A stretch of DNA of 64,000 nucleotides from Doryteuthis pealeii (Eukaryota > Mollusca > Cephalopoda > Myopsida > Loliginidae), in NCBI GenBank assembly GCA_023376005.1, contig CM042141.1, positions 91,448,107 to 91,512,106 of the forward strand, in the 5' to 3' direction. Shown piece after piece: positions 46,104-56,756 of the stretch. A program made the translations under genes and the position numbers. Numbering within the stretch: the stretch's first letter is position 1; each line of letters starts with the position of its first letter. The notes under the pieces are model-generated. The model did no database searches, was not told the DNA's origin, and saw only the letters and a list, made by a program, of their open reading frames with translations.

Positions 46104-46672
46104 GTTAACACCCTTATGGGCGTACCTTTATGATATCATTTCAAACAGTCTCCACATGTTCACCATCCCTGTCAACACATTCTTGGGATCTCCCACTGGT
46201 GATTTAAAAAAACAAAAAAAATGAAAAAAAAAAGCAACAAAAAAAAGCAGTTAATATTTTTGTGGGAGTATCTTTATCTTAAAAGCAGTACTGATATTAT
46301 GTAGACCACCTGGAGGAAGATTCTAATAATGTATTGACAGAGATGGTGAACACATGGAGACTTTAAAATCATAATATCAGTGATGCTGATAGCTTTTTGA
46401 TTTACAGTTTTGAATGAGCACACTCGGGAAAATTTATGGGTCCCAACTAAAGCAGTCTAACTCCTACCTCATAACTTATCCTGTGTAATTCAGAAACTAT
46501 TGAAATGTATTTACAGTTAGCTTGAAATGGTGAGGGAAGAAAAAAGAAAAACACTGGGATGCATGGATCCGATTTTACTGCATCCTTTTAGATTTTTATG
46601 TGTCGGAGATGCAGGACGCGTACCTATCAACATCTCTAATAATATCATAAAGGAACTCCCTTAGAAATGTTA
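46104..46672. mobile_element. TIR element with nested inverted repeats
   Basis: The outer pair GTTAACACCCTTATGGG with CTTTATGATATCATT at the left is the imperfect complement of ATATCATAAAGG with AGAAATGTTAACA at the right. An inner pair (46150-46185 and 46333-46372) carries CACATGTTCACCATC and its complement. It encloses a copy of the repeat at 46385-46645. No transposase. Confidence 0.45.
46385..46645 (+). repeat. Dispersed repeat G, copy 1
   Basis: GATGCTGATAGCTTTTTGAT to GGACGCGTACCTATCAAC. Related copies at 48570-48885 (+) and 43660-43830 (-). Unclassified. Confidence 0.7.
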
Positions 46673-46674
46673 AC

Positions 46675-46711
<37 letters not shown>

Positions 46712-46757
46712 CCAAGTATAATAATAAGTGTAGATTAATACAATGTTTATTACATTC

Positions 46758-47619
46758 CTAGAAGCGGCTACCCACCATCACCTGGGTAGATGTGGGGAGG
46801 GGGGAAAACCTGGTGTATTGATTTGTTTACTTTTGAGATTTACAAATTCTGAACATTTAAGTAGGATTTTTATTTAAAAAATTTTTTTTAACATCAACTC
46901 GTTTTTCCAACTGAAATAACGTTAATGGCCCAGCGTCCTGATATTGTCATTTGGTCTGTTAATCAAAAGAAAGTTATCGTTGAATTGACAGTTCCATTTG
47001 AAGAAAATCTTGATTGGGCCCATCAGCGTAAGTTGGAAAAATATGAAGATCTACGTGAACAATGCGTCAGAAACAGATGGATAACAAATGTATTTCCCAT
47101 CGAAGTTGGATGCCGGGGATTTATTACCAACTCAACCTTGGCATTTTTGTCTAAACTTGGACTTTCTCCACCAGACAAGAGGAAATACATAAAAAAGATC
47201 CAGGAAAAAGCTCTAACCGCATCAGTGTGGATATGTCAGTCCTACATTGTGACATCACACCAACAAAGTCTGGTGGTATCGTGAGATACTGCTGGGGTGC
47301 TCTGGGTTAGTGGTAATGATGCTTCGGCCCCGAAACCATGCCTAAACCCAGAGTCATCATCTGATGAAGGCTTTGTCGGTTGCAATGCTACTGTGTAAAT
47401 AGCAGTCATTGTATGAAGATTATTAATGCTATTTATATGTATATTTTGATGTCTAAATATCTTCCAATATTAATCAAATCTTCATAATTTTTGGCCAAAA
47501 TAAACAAGAACTGGTGATATTTGATGTGTATATATATTTACTTTGCCGTTAATTGTTGTATTTTTGTAGTTTCATCCCTATATCCATACATGCATACTGC
47601 CCTTTTATATATGTATAGA
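46758..47619 (-). mobile_element. Helitron family A on the - strand with a protein-coding insert
   Basis: On the - strand: TC at 47619-47618 after A, the family body, the terminal hairpin, and CTAG at 46761-46758. Compared with 34062-34358, about 560 bp of extra sequence (about 46869-47427) sits between the blocks AAGTAGGAT and AATGCTATT and carries the open frame 46925-47284. The base after CTAG is G rather than T, so the 3' junction has changed or is not original. Confidence 0.75.
46925..47284 (+). pseudogene. Retrotransposon C-terminal domain fragment (119 codons, no RT)
   Basis: The frame encodes RPDIVIWSVNQKKVIVELTV, then a helical K-x-x-K-Y segment (HQRKLEKYEDLREQC) and PIEVGCRGFITNST. 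I recognise this pattern from the C-terminal part of long invertebrate reverse-transcriptase ORFs. The spaced PD...ELTV...K layout resembles a PD-(D/E)XK nuclease fold such as the restriction-like endonuclease of R2-type LINEs; that assignment is inference. No reverse transcriptase precedes it: upstream is only a poly-A/T junction, so the copy is 5'-truncated. It has no stop or frameshift within the frame. About 130 bases of probable 3' UTR follow. It lies inside a Helitron, either inserted or captured. Confidence 0.55.
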
Positions 47620-47681
47620 TTTAATATTCATTAATTGTGAACTTAATATTCTTAAAAAGACTTTATCTTTTCTTTTTTCAG

Positions 47682-47851
47682 GGTTGAAGTTTTTAAAGAA
47701 ACACTAAGATTTTTCCACAAAGCTGAAGGTGGAATTGAGAAAGTTAGTCTTAGCTACAAAGAATTTGGTGTCCATGTTTTACCAGACAATGGAATTGAAT
47801 GGCTTGAATGGGCTCCTGGAGCCAAAGGAGTTTTCCTTAGAGGAGAATTCA
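47682..47851 (+). CDS. GBE1: GBE1 exon 2 (start of CBM48 domain)
   Basis: Second coding exon, 170 nt. It is preceded by a pyrimidine tract and CAG at 47679-47681 and followed by A|GTAAGT. Its peptide includes GGIEKVSLSYKEFGVH and WLEWAPGAKGVFLRGEF, the hallmark start of the carbohydrate-binding module CBM48 of eukaryotic branching enzymes (the family has E-W-A-P-G-A then F-x-G-D/E-F). With exon 1 it gives residues 35 to about 91. The exon ends one base into a codon that exon 3 completes as Asn. Intron 1 in front of it is 17,475 bp and full of transposable elements; intron 2 behind it is 1,149 bp. No frame break or missing residue is visible. Confidence 0.96.
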
Positions 47852-48379
47852 GTAAGTAAAATCCACTTAATTGCACTTTCTCTATGACTTTTCAGTTTAT
47901 TATTTAGGAAAAGAATTTTTAATTTGTCTTTTCATTCCTTATCCCACCAACTTTTTTATTTTTTTTTTTCCTTTTATTCCTTAGCCCTCTTTAGGACTTG
48001 AGTCTATCCTAAGGTTCTGTAAGATACATAGCATTTAACTTACCACAATGATCGATAAATTGTTGACATAGGGTTCAGTTTTAAAGTTGTCCTCTGAGAC
48101 TGGTTGGTCCACCAAGACCATATAATAGTACTGACCCAGCTACAACTTTGAAGAATTCCCAAGAGAATTTTGAGAGATCAGATTTCCATATGATCAATAA
48201 CCTGTCAATAGAAGTCCATGCTTTTCATATGTTGACATTGCTTTCAGTAGATGAGTTAACTAAAAAATTTACAAATAAATAAATATTTATGATTTTGTGT
48301 AAAATTTATGGGTAGAATATTTAAAATGATTATTTAATTAATAGCTGCATGCAACATTTTATTTGAGGGGGACAGAACT

Positions 48380-48558
48380 AATTTTCCATTTCAAATTATT
48401 TTTTTTAATCCTTTAATAAATTTGATTTTTACTTACTTATGATACAAGCCCTCTGACATTCAGTTTTAAATCCCACCCCCTTAGGTAGTATCTCTTAAAA
48501 ATTAAATTTTATTCCACATGGAGGGCGTTTTTTTTTTTTTTTTTTTTTTTTCTGCTAG
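48380..48558 (+). mobile_element. Helitron family B, X subtype, 3' end only
   Basis: Matches the last part of 23496-23905 (CTTTAATAAATTTGA and CATGGAGGGCG) and ends TCTGCTAG|T after a 24-base T run. Confidence 0.6.
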
Positions 48559-48569
48559 TATGTATAATA

Positions 48570-48885
48570 TATGCAGTGAAGCTGATAGCTTTTTGATTTT
48601 CGTGCATCTTGGGACGGACATATTTGCTTTGAATGAGTCCCTGGGAAATTTGATGGGTCTCAACTAAGGTTTCTTAATAAATTGTTGGGTTTTTATTTAT
48701 GATCTGGGGAAACAACTAAAGCCATCTAACTCCTACCTTGTAACCTGTGTAATTCATTTCTAAGAAATGATTGAAATGGTGAGGGAAGAAAAAAGAAAAA
48801 CACTAGGATGCATGGATATGATTTTACTGCATCCTTTTAGATTTTTATGCATCTGGGACGCAGGATGTGTACCTATCAGTATCTC
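48570..48885 (+). repeat. Dispersed repeat G, copy 2
   Basis: Same order of blocks as 46385-46645, in GBE1 intron 2, about 115 bp before exon 3. Confidence 0.7.
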
Positions 48886-49000
48886 TGTATATGTATAATA
48901 TACTTCATAATATACGTATTTATATAATATCATGTATTTTTTATTTATTTTTTTTTTCTTTTATATAATTTCTTTTAATATATATTTCTTTACTTATCAG

Positions 49001-49116
49001 ATGACTGGGATAAACAGCAATATCGTTTTCAAAGAGAGGGTTATGGTCGTTGGAAGTTGGTTCTTCCCCCAACAAAAGATGGAGAATGTCCTATTAAGCA
49101 CAAAAGTCTCATGAAG
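49001..49116 (+). CDS. GBE1: GBE1 exon 3 (CBM48 domain, middle)
   Basis: Third coding exon, 116 nt, bounded by TTATCAG|AT and AAG|GTAAAT. It encodes about 39 residues including NDWDKQQYRF, EGYGRWKLVLPP and IKHKSLMK. This matches the branching-enzyme order of a D-W-x motif after the F-N turn, then the aromatic Y-G-x-W-x-L/I strand and a P-H/K-x-S-x-x-K strand of CBM48. It closes in phase 0. The fit of the phases on both sides (one base in, none out) is strong evidence that these are true neighbouring exons. Intron 3 behind it is 12,024 bp. Confidence 0.95.
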
Positions 49117-49304
49117 GTAAATTTGAATAAAATATTTAAAAAAAATTGTTTCAATAAATTTTCAATTTTACAATTGGTTATTAAGTTTAGATATTCAGCT
49201 TTTGTTTTAACAATGTCCCATATTTTTAGCAACCATTTTTTTTCTACTTACCACACAATCCCTTAGACTATCATTCTCATAATCTATAATGTTCTTTAAT
49301 TGTA

Positions 49305-49720
49305 TGACTGTTATCATCTTGCAACACCCTCTGGTTAAAAATGAGACCGCTCAAATTGTCCAAGATGAAATGCAAAAATGTAAATCCCGATTATCTGGTG
49401 TTGCTTATCTGCCGAATTCTAATTTCATATGAATGTCATCACCTCAGCTAAATAATGGACCATACTGTTTTTATAATAAGGGAAGTAAAAGGACATGTTA
49501 CACAGAAAAAATATTAGAAAGAAAAACAAGTAGGGGAAAGATAGAGGGTGAGTGTGCAGAAGTGATAACGCTATTTTGCTTCAATTGAACATAAAATATG
49601 AAAAGAAAGAAATATAAGAAAAGGTGAGTGAGTTAAATCAAGATTATTATACTTTTTACATATTGAACTATTTGGCAATAGCTGTTAAGTAAGCATATCA
49701 AACTTTGTAAAATTGAAAAA
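49305..49720 (+). repeat. Dispersed repeat D, copy 3
   Basis: Begins CTTGCAACACCCTCTGGTT near 49318 and ends after GATTATTATACTTTTTAC. Confidence 0.75.
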
Positions 49721-49766
49721 AAAAAATTATTTACCCAACCTGTCTACCACACAAAGGATTTAACAC

Positions 49767-51100
49767 ATTAAAATTCTCAATATAAAAGTCAACTATGGAA
49801 TTCTAATTAGAATCCTTCACTCCTTGAAAAATTGGATGTGCCAGTATCATTATGTGGGGCTGTTATAATGGAAACCCAACAAGTTCACTGTTGTTTAGTT
49901 ATTAATAAAAATAGAATAGTCTATTATGTTGGAGACCAATGAAAATACTTGAAATAATCAAGTTTTTATTTATCTATTTTAATTTTATTTTAACACTGAG
50001 CTCCCCGGCCCTGTGAGTCTCTCTCTACCCTGAGCTCCCCGGCCCTGTGAGTCTCTCTCTCTACCTGAGCTCCCCGGCCCTGTGAGTCTCTCTCTCTCTA
50101 CCCTGAGCTCCCCGGCCCTGTGAGTCTCTCTCTCTCTACCCTGAGCTCCCCGGCCCTGTGAGTCTCTCTCTCTCTACCCTGAGCTCCCGGCCCTGTGAGT
50201 CTCTCTCTCTCTACCCTGAGCTCCCCGGCCCTGTGAGTCTCTCTCTCTCTTCTCTCTCTCTCTCTACCCTGAGCTCCCCGGCCCTGTGAGTCTCTCTCTC
50301 TCTCCCTGAGCTCCCCGGCCTGTGAGTCTCTCTCTCTCTCTCTCTCTCTCTCTACCCTGAGCTCCCCGGCCTGTGAGTCTCTCTCTCTCTCTACCCTGAG
50401 CTCCCCGGCCCTGTGAGTCTCTCTCTCTCTCTACCCTGAGCTCCCCGGCCCTGTGAGTCTCTCTCTCTCTACCCTGAGCTCCCCGGCCCTGTGAGTCTCT
50501 CTCTCTCTACCCTGAGCTCCCCGGCCCTGTGAGTCTCTCTCTCTCTCTACCCTGAGCTCCCCGAGTCTCTCTCTCTCTACCCTGAGCTCCCCGGCCCTGT
50601 GAGTCTCTCTCTCTCTACCCTGAGCTCCTGGCTGAAAATGTAAAATGTTATTTAATAGCTTTAAAATTGTGATGTAGAAACTGGATTCTTTGGCTTGAGT
50701 TAAGGTCGCCTAGTACTTTTAGGTAATGACCCAAATTCTGATTGTTTCGGTTCCAAGGGACAAATAACTAGATTTCTGCCTTGGTGGTGGGGCTTAGAAT
50801 ACACCAACTGCATCCCCCCCCCCTACAGAGGGAGTGAAACTTTTCCAACGATAGCGTCCCAGGCGTGATACAAAACTGCATTCTATTGGGAGTATGAAAT
50901 CTTCTCTTTGTTGCTTTTATTGACCTGGTGTGGATGTTATCTGTTTCGGTTCCATCTAGGGTCCCATCTAGATCGGTTTCAAAATTATCAGTATTATATA
51001 GGCATATGTGGAACCATGTAACCAAGTGCAAATTATTTATATAAGATAATAATACTTCAGTCTATATAACTGTGCAAACAAATTATTATTATTAGTATTC
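49767..51100 (+). repeat. Intronic duplication, copy with minisatellite
   Basis: Starts ATTAAAATTCTCAATATAAA and matches 55305-55985 on both sides of the minisatellite; includes an S1-derived block near 50785-50965. Confidence 0.85.
49996..50630 (+). repeat. Minisatellite, 17 units of about 37 bp
   Basis: The unit is CTGAGCTCCCCGGCCCTGTG, then AG and a TC run of variable length and AC. Seventeen CTGAGCTCC starts can be counted; the TC run varies, and two units lack part of the GC block. It is strikingly GC-rich inside an AT-rich intron. The paralogous site at 55514-55546 has only one unit. Confidence 0.95.
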
Positions 51101-51479
51101 AATATAAATACTTCAAATTATAAAACTGTGTGCAAATTATTTGTATTAAGAACTACCAAAGCTACCCAGCATTGGCAGTGATTTGATAAATCAAAAATAA
51201 ATCTATCTATCTATCTATCTATCGAGAGAGATTAATAAAGATTATTTTTCTATATATTTGTTTTACCTTTCTATATTCTTGTTTTTAAGCTGTTTATTTT
51301 TATTATTCTTCTTGTTTGTATTTTTTCTTTTCTTTGTCTTTTTATTCATTTTTATGTTTTACCATTTATATAGGGTGTGAATTTGGTCTTTGCTGGTCTC
51401 CATCAGTTTTGCTTTATAAAAGGATGTGTGTTTGGTTATTGTAAAGACATACAGATAGACGTACAGAATCTTTCTTTTA

Positions 51480-51484
<5 letters not shown>

Positions 51485-51537
<53 letters not shown>
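51485..51537 (+). repeat. AT microsatellite
   Basis: About 26 AT units in GBE1 intron 3. Confidence 0.95.
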
Positions 51538-51539
<2 letters not shown>

Positions 51540-52977
51540 GTTAAAAAATGGAAGTGAATCTGACAATTATGTTGAAAGATAAAAGGAAAGAAAATTTTGT
51601 ATGGATAAAAATTATTTATTCAAATGCAGACACATTTTTCGACCAAGAGTTGGTTCTTGTATACATTGTATTCTATTTATTATTATTTCAAATACAAAAT
51701 AAAATACAATAATAAAAGAGAAAACATAAAAAATTAAGTATACAAAATGATGACTGCTTTTTTATATACTTAAATTTTTATGTTTTTTCTATTATTATTA
51801 TTTTATTTTGTATTTAAAATAATAATAAATAGAATACAAGGACAAATGCTTGGTTGAATTCCCATAAATAATTTTCATCCATACAACATTTTCTTTCCTT
51901 TTATCTTTCAACATATATAATTACTTGAAGCTATAATTGTTTACAAATAGTTATAGCCAAAAATATATAAAAATTCAAACTCTTCAATCAGATTTATATC
52001 TTGAAGGAAAAAAATGTATATTTACAAGAATACTTATGAATATACACTTAACTCTATTTCTACTTTAAAAATACTATAATTAAACTTGAATTAATGTTTT
52101 GGTTTTATCAATCTGTGACACCATTTAGGTCTATTTTGTGTTTTACTCAGTAAGATTTTACTGCCAGTTTAAACCCATTACATAGTCAAATAGCACAAGT
52201 TTAAATCTTTCTTTTGCACATAAAATATATTTTGTCTCTCCCTCCAATCATCAAAGTTATATTTATCTTCCAATAACATCAAAGCATTATGTTTAAAAAA
52301 AAAAAAAAAAGAAAAAAAAAGGCCTCAATGCTGTAGTGGACTAAGGGTTAAAATGCCAAACTTAACTATAATGTAGGTTTAGTATATATCGTACAATCTT
52401 TTTGTTCTGTAATAGTGGTTACATTTTATTTATGAAATATATATGCAAATATAACAAGAATTATGGAAAACAATGCTTTTTAACTTTTGTATTACATGGT
52501 AATTTTTTACTTTATGTAATAGCAATAATACTAATGTGTATAAAGTCTTCCTCAGTTTTTTCTATTTTTGTGAAATTTCTTCATGTAGGAAAAAAAGCAA
52601 AAAAAAAAAGAAGCTTTGTCTGCATTCTTAGATGTAGGAAACTATGTGGTATTAAGAGTACAGCAACAGAAATTATTCACTCTGCTTTATCTTTTTTTAT
52701 TTATTTATTATTTATTTTTTAGGACAACTTTTATTATATTAGCTTGCTTTTACTTCTCTCTTCTTGATTAAAGCCTTGCTGCTACAGTGTGAGACGTAAG
52801 ACAGGGAATTGTGTGAAATGTCAATGCATTATGCTTGTCTCTTGGGGGTGGGGGTGTATAGATGAATCATTTTATAAGGATGGGATGAAAGGTATTTTGG
52901 GGTAGAAAAAGATGAAAACAAAAAAAAGACTTTCTTTTGAAAGTAACAATTGATATCAGTTGTTGTTTATCTCTAGA

Positions 52978-53520
52978 GCGACCCGCATGGTGTAATGGTT
53001 AACTATCTAGGTTAGCAGACCTTTAGTAACAAGTTTAATTCTCATAGGGTACCCACAGGGCTTGTGCTCATATGCCCTACCCTCTGAATCTATGATACAG
53101 GGCCCCTACTTTACTACATGTCAATTTTCATAAAGTAGTATTCATAGAAAATATATGAAACCCGCTCTTCTGGGGGTCTTCAAGCAGGCTTACCCTCCGC
53201 ATTGGTCGAGGGTTTCTGAGCTTGTACATGCCAACCCTGTGTACCCTATGTGCCACAACTAAGTTATGCTTAGTAAACCAATAGAAATCATGCCCCCCCC
53301 CTCGAATCTATGATACCGGGGCCTTTACTTTATTACATGTCAATTTTCATTAAGTAGTATTTATAGAAAATATCTAAAATCCACCCCTCTAGGGCCATCA
53401 AGCAGTCCTACCTTCCCCACTAGTCAAGGGGTTCTGAGTTAGTACATGCCAGCCCTGTGTATCAATGCTTCTGGCCATGTGCCACAACTAAGCTAAGCTT
53501 AGTAAACAACTATTTTGACA
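52978..53520 (+). mobile_element. T3-like SINE with tandemly duplicated body
   Basis: The head GGTGTAATGGTTAACTATC is followed by two copies in tandem of a body of about 220 bp (53075-53285 and 53290-53515). Each runs from CGAATCTATGATAC or TGAATCTATGATAC to GCCACAACTAAG and AGTAAACAA. Confidence 0.6.
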
Positions 53521-53539
53521 TTTTGGTAAATTCAACGAA

Positions 53540-53924
53540 CTAGTAAAAAACGCACTCCAGGTGATGTAAAAATAAATTTTTGAAACATATTGCCTGAGGA
53601 GTGGGAGTAAAAAATTCAATGTCAGTGAGTTTGTACCCTAAGTAAGTAAAATCATCAAATTCATTAAAGGATTAAAAAATAAAACAATTTGAAATGTAAA
53701 CTTTAAATATGTATTAAAATAAAACAAACTATATATAGATATATAATACCAGTCATGTATTTATTAAAACTCGTTTTAAAAAAACAATGAGGACTGTCTA
53801 ATGTTGCATGTTCAAATTTTGAGTGTATTTATTCTATGTTATGATGATTTGGGGTAATGTGATGTAAGCAGTGACGTAATTTTTGTTACAGACAAAAACC
53901 GGAAGCGAATCTCCATTATTAATA
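53540..53924 (-). mobile_element. Helitron family B, X subtype, in tandem
   Basis: On the - strand TATTAATAATGGAGATTCG follows directly after the CTAG of the neighbouring Y copy. It ends CTAG at 53543-53540 followed by T. Confidence 0.7.
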
Positions 53925-54541
53925 CTAGCAAATATATGCACCCTCCGGGTGCAAGTATTTAAGTTTTAATGTAATGAAATATCGTATTAAATTAGAAAGT
54001 CTAATAAGAAGGCAGATAAAAAGATATGTAACAGAGTGGGGGTATAATAGAAAAATAGAAATGAAACTTACTCTTCCATCACTCCCGTCTTTCATTGCTG
54101 AATTTTACTTATTTAACTATTTAGTTAAATTAGTAAATAAAGAATAAAATTACACTTATTTTTTCTTGTTAATGGATTTCATTTAAGATTCATTGAAGAG
54201 ATTTTTGCTTATATTCATTAAAATAAAACCAAACAATTAAAAATCAATAATACTAAGCACATATTTAATAAAATCACATTTTTAATATCAATATGCAAAT
54301 TAGCCTCCCCATTCACACTGTAAACCGCTATTTTTTGTATATATAAATACAATTGCATGTTATTTGTATGTAGATATGGACAACACTAATAAAAAGGTGA
54401 AGCAATTTTATTAATAATTGAGGTTTAAATATAAATAAAATCATGGAGAATGTGATGTAAATAACAAAGGGAATTGTGACTTGAATAGTGATATAGTTTC
54501 GGTTACAGACATACAAACCCACAATCTCCATTATAATAAGA
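53925..54541 (-). mobile_element. Helitron family B, Y subtype, 617 bp
   Basis: On the - strand A|TCTTATTATAATGGAG at 54541, hairpin GCACCCGGAGGGTGC, and CTAG at 53928-53925. About 95% like 23908-24540 by eye in the terminal blocks. Confidence 0.85.
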
Positions 54542-54708
54542 TATAATTCTTATATTTATTTTTCACAGTAACTTGTCTCTGTTCCATCATGGGTTTAACC
54601 TTTTTGATGATTCAATCACTCTGTTATATATCCCTAACATGATTTGGATCTATAATGGAATAGAGATAGGGTAGAGATGATAGGTGGTCTTTCTTACTTA
54701 GTAACTAA

Positions 54709-54746
<38 letters not shown>

Positions 54747-54868
54747 AGTAGTGAACATCATGAAATCAACAGAGCTTGGTAATTGATACTTCATGTCTTT
54801 GCTACCCTAACTTAGATATACATGCTCTATCAATGATATTGAGCACTCTTTATTTATAAATATAACAA

Positions 54869-54907
<39 letters not shown>

Positions 54908-55093
54908 TAATCCAAATGATTGGTAAAGAAGGGATGATTCTATTTGGGATCATGGATATCTCACTGTATAATCATACTGTATGCTCTTGTAGGTGCAAAC
55001 ATATTCTCATACAAGGATTTTCATAAATCCCTAAAAAGAGCTCAATGTATAATAATCAATAAATTAAATTATATACAGACTAATATTTAATTT

Positions 55094-55276
55094 TCAAAGA
55101 AAGAAAAACTTAACAAACCGTCATCCCGTTATATTTTTATTTGGACCAGAAACTTAAAAAATGAGTCTAGCCTCATCAGATGGGTTTAAAACCCGTCTGA
55201 TGAAGCTACTCCTTTTTTTAGTTTCTGGTTGAAATAAAAATATAAATGATGATAGTTAGTTTTTCTTTCTTTGAAA
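55094..55276. mobile_element. Fold-back element of about 183 bp
   Basis: Arms of about 85-90 bp pair through GGGTTTAAAACCC at the centre; the outer ends are TCAAAGAAAGAAAAACT and AGTTTTTCTTTCTTTGA. CTGATGA occurs in both arms but without a complete hammerhead core. Confidence 0.7.
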
Positions 55277-55304
55277 GTTATATATATGCACAATTTTTTT
55301 AGTT

Positions 55305-55985
55305 ATTAAAATTCTCAATATAAAAGTCAACTATGGAATTCTAATAAGAATCCTTCACTCCTTCCAAATTGGATGTGTCAGTATCATTATGTGTGGTTGT
55401 TATAATGGAAACCCAACAAGTTCACTGTTGTTTAGTTATTAATAAAAATAGAATAGTCTATTATGTTGGAGACCAATGAAAATACTTGAAATAATCAAGT
55501 TTCATTTTTCAACACTGAGCTCCATGACCCTGTGAGTCCTGGGCTCTTAACTAAAAATGTTAAGTAATTTAATATCTTTAAAATTGTGATGAAGAAACTA
55601 GATTCTTTGGCTTGAGTTAAGGTCGCTCAGTACTTTTAGATAATGACACAAATTCTGATTGTTTGGGTTTTGACTGTTGGTTTCTCCCCTGTTGGGGGGT
55701 CGGGTAGAATACACCAACTACATCCCCTGAGATGTTTTTTTAAGAATGGTTTCCTAGGTGTGACACTAAACTGTAAGTCGCTCCTTTGTTGCCATTATTC
55801 CCAGGTCCACTTTGACCTTGAATGGTAGTACCTATGTCCCATTTAGTTCTGTTTGAAAATTATTCTTATTATATAGGCATATATGGAACCATGTAACCAA
55901 GTGCAAATTATTTGTATTAGATAATAATACTTGAGACTATATAACTGTGTGCTAACAAATTATTATTATTAAATAAGAACAGTTA
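55305..55985 (+). repeat. Intronic duplication, copy without minisatellite expansion
   Basis: Second copy of 49767-51100 in the same intron, 5.5 kb downstream, with one ancestral-looking minisatellite unit. Confidence 0.85.
55675..55880 (+). mobile_element. S1-derived fragment with internal deletion
   Basis: Has the S1 head (AGAATACACCAAC) and the GTCCACTTTGACC block close together. The duplicated partner is at about 50785-50965, so it travelled with the larger duplication. Confidence 0.5.
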
Positions 55986-56199
55986 CTTGAAAGCCATATG
56001 ATTATTCATATTTGATAATACTTGAAGCTATATAAGCAAATTATTCATATTAAGAATAATTATTTGAAACTATAATTGTTTACAAATGGTTATAGCAAAA
56101 GATATAAAAAAAAACTATACACTGTATTGTTTGGTTTCTTTGTTTAAAGGCATATCAACCTTTGTAGGTTATTTAATGTCAAAACCATCCTTATATATA

Positions 56200-56345
56200 T
56201 TTACCAACCCCTCTGCATGAGCAGGATGTGACATGTGGTCAATTCCTAAGTGGAGTTTAACAGGTTTAAATTCAGTTTTCCTTCTAGAGTGGTTGCCTAA
56301 TCAAGGTTAAAGAGCCCAGTCTGCCCTACTATTTACTACACTTGC
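56200..56345 (-). mobile_element. T2 SINE, 5'-truncated
   Basis: Starts TTTACCAACCCCTCTGC and stops at CCCTACTATTTAC. Just before it, 56130-56185 is an S1-type tail on the - strand. Confidence 0.65.
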
Positions 56346-56478
56346 ACCACACAGGTGCCAGTTTAAAATGTGGCAGGCATTTCTGCGGCATGTTGTATTA
56401 ACTTTAATTTTCTCAATTCCAGTTGCCCTTTATCATAACTCCTTTGAGTCATCACTTTTACAACAGCTTTGATAGTAT

Positions 56479-56524
56479 ACATCGCTGATGAGACTTAATA
56501 AAGTTGAAACAGTCTGTATGATGT
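56479..56524 (+). ncRNA. Type I hammerhead ribozyme, second family
   Basis: Stem I 5' strand ACATCG (479-484) pairs with TGATGT (519-524), six pairs including one G-U. Core CTGATGA (485-491). Stem II GACTT-AATA-AAGTT (492-505), five pairs with one G-U. Core GAA (506-508). Stem III AC-AGTCT-GT (509-517). Cleavage base A at 518. All conserved core bases are present. Sequence differs from the hammerhead at 43558 in every stem, so it is a separate family. It lies sense in GBE1 intron 3. The element that carries it was not recognised; 56345-56680 around it is otherwise unclassified. Confidence 0.85.
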
Positions 56525-56756
56525 TCTACGCGCTGCCCAATTGTTTGCCGAAGTTCGCTTGTCATGATTATTTTCTATAATTATCGAATTTTATACGATG
56601 TACGCATTGTAATTACCTTCAAGCAAACTATTAATAATAATATATACTTTATTCAACAATGCTTCTAAAAACAAACATCCAACATCTTATATATATATAT
56701 ATATATATATATGTTCCATGAGAAATGATAAAATCCTAGTCTCTTTGGTTTAGAGG

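Larger units (their letters stand above)
30207..47681 (+). other. GBE1 intron 1 (17,475 bp)
   Basis: GT at 30207-30208 and AG at 47680-47681. It holds a 1.4-kb fold-back region (31138-32597), palindromic MITEs (32898-33107, 45142-45373), Helitrons (34062-34358; 46758-47619), several SINEs, a hammerhead ribozyme palindrome (43487-43627) and many microsatellites. No conserved second gene was recognised inside it. Stretches 30210-31010, 38000-38390 and 38760-39440 hold nothing I can classify. Confidence 0.9.
47852..49000 (+). other. GBE1 intron 2 (1,149 bp)
   Basis: GTAAGT donor and TTATCAG acceptor. Contains the 3' end of a Helitron-like copy (about 48380-48558, ending in CTAG before T after a long T run) and a copy of a dispersed repeat (48570-48885). 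Confidence 0.9.

Noticed and set aside
47365..47400. Hammerhead core after the nuclease-like frame (CTGATGAAGGC)
   Set aside because: The second core element GAA is absent (GGTTGCAATG instead), so no catalytic core can form.
49996..50630. CRISPR-like array of regular repeats
   Set aside because: The genome is eukaryotic and the units are adjacent with only TC runs of varying length between them, no unique spacers. It is a minisatellite.
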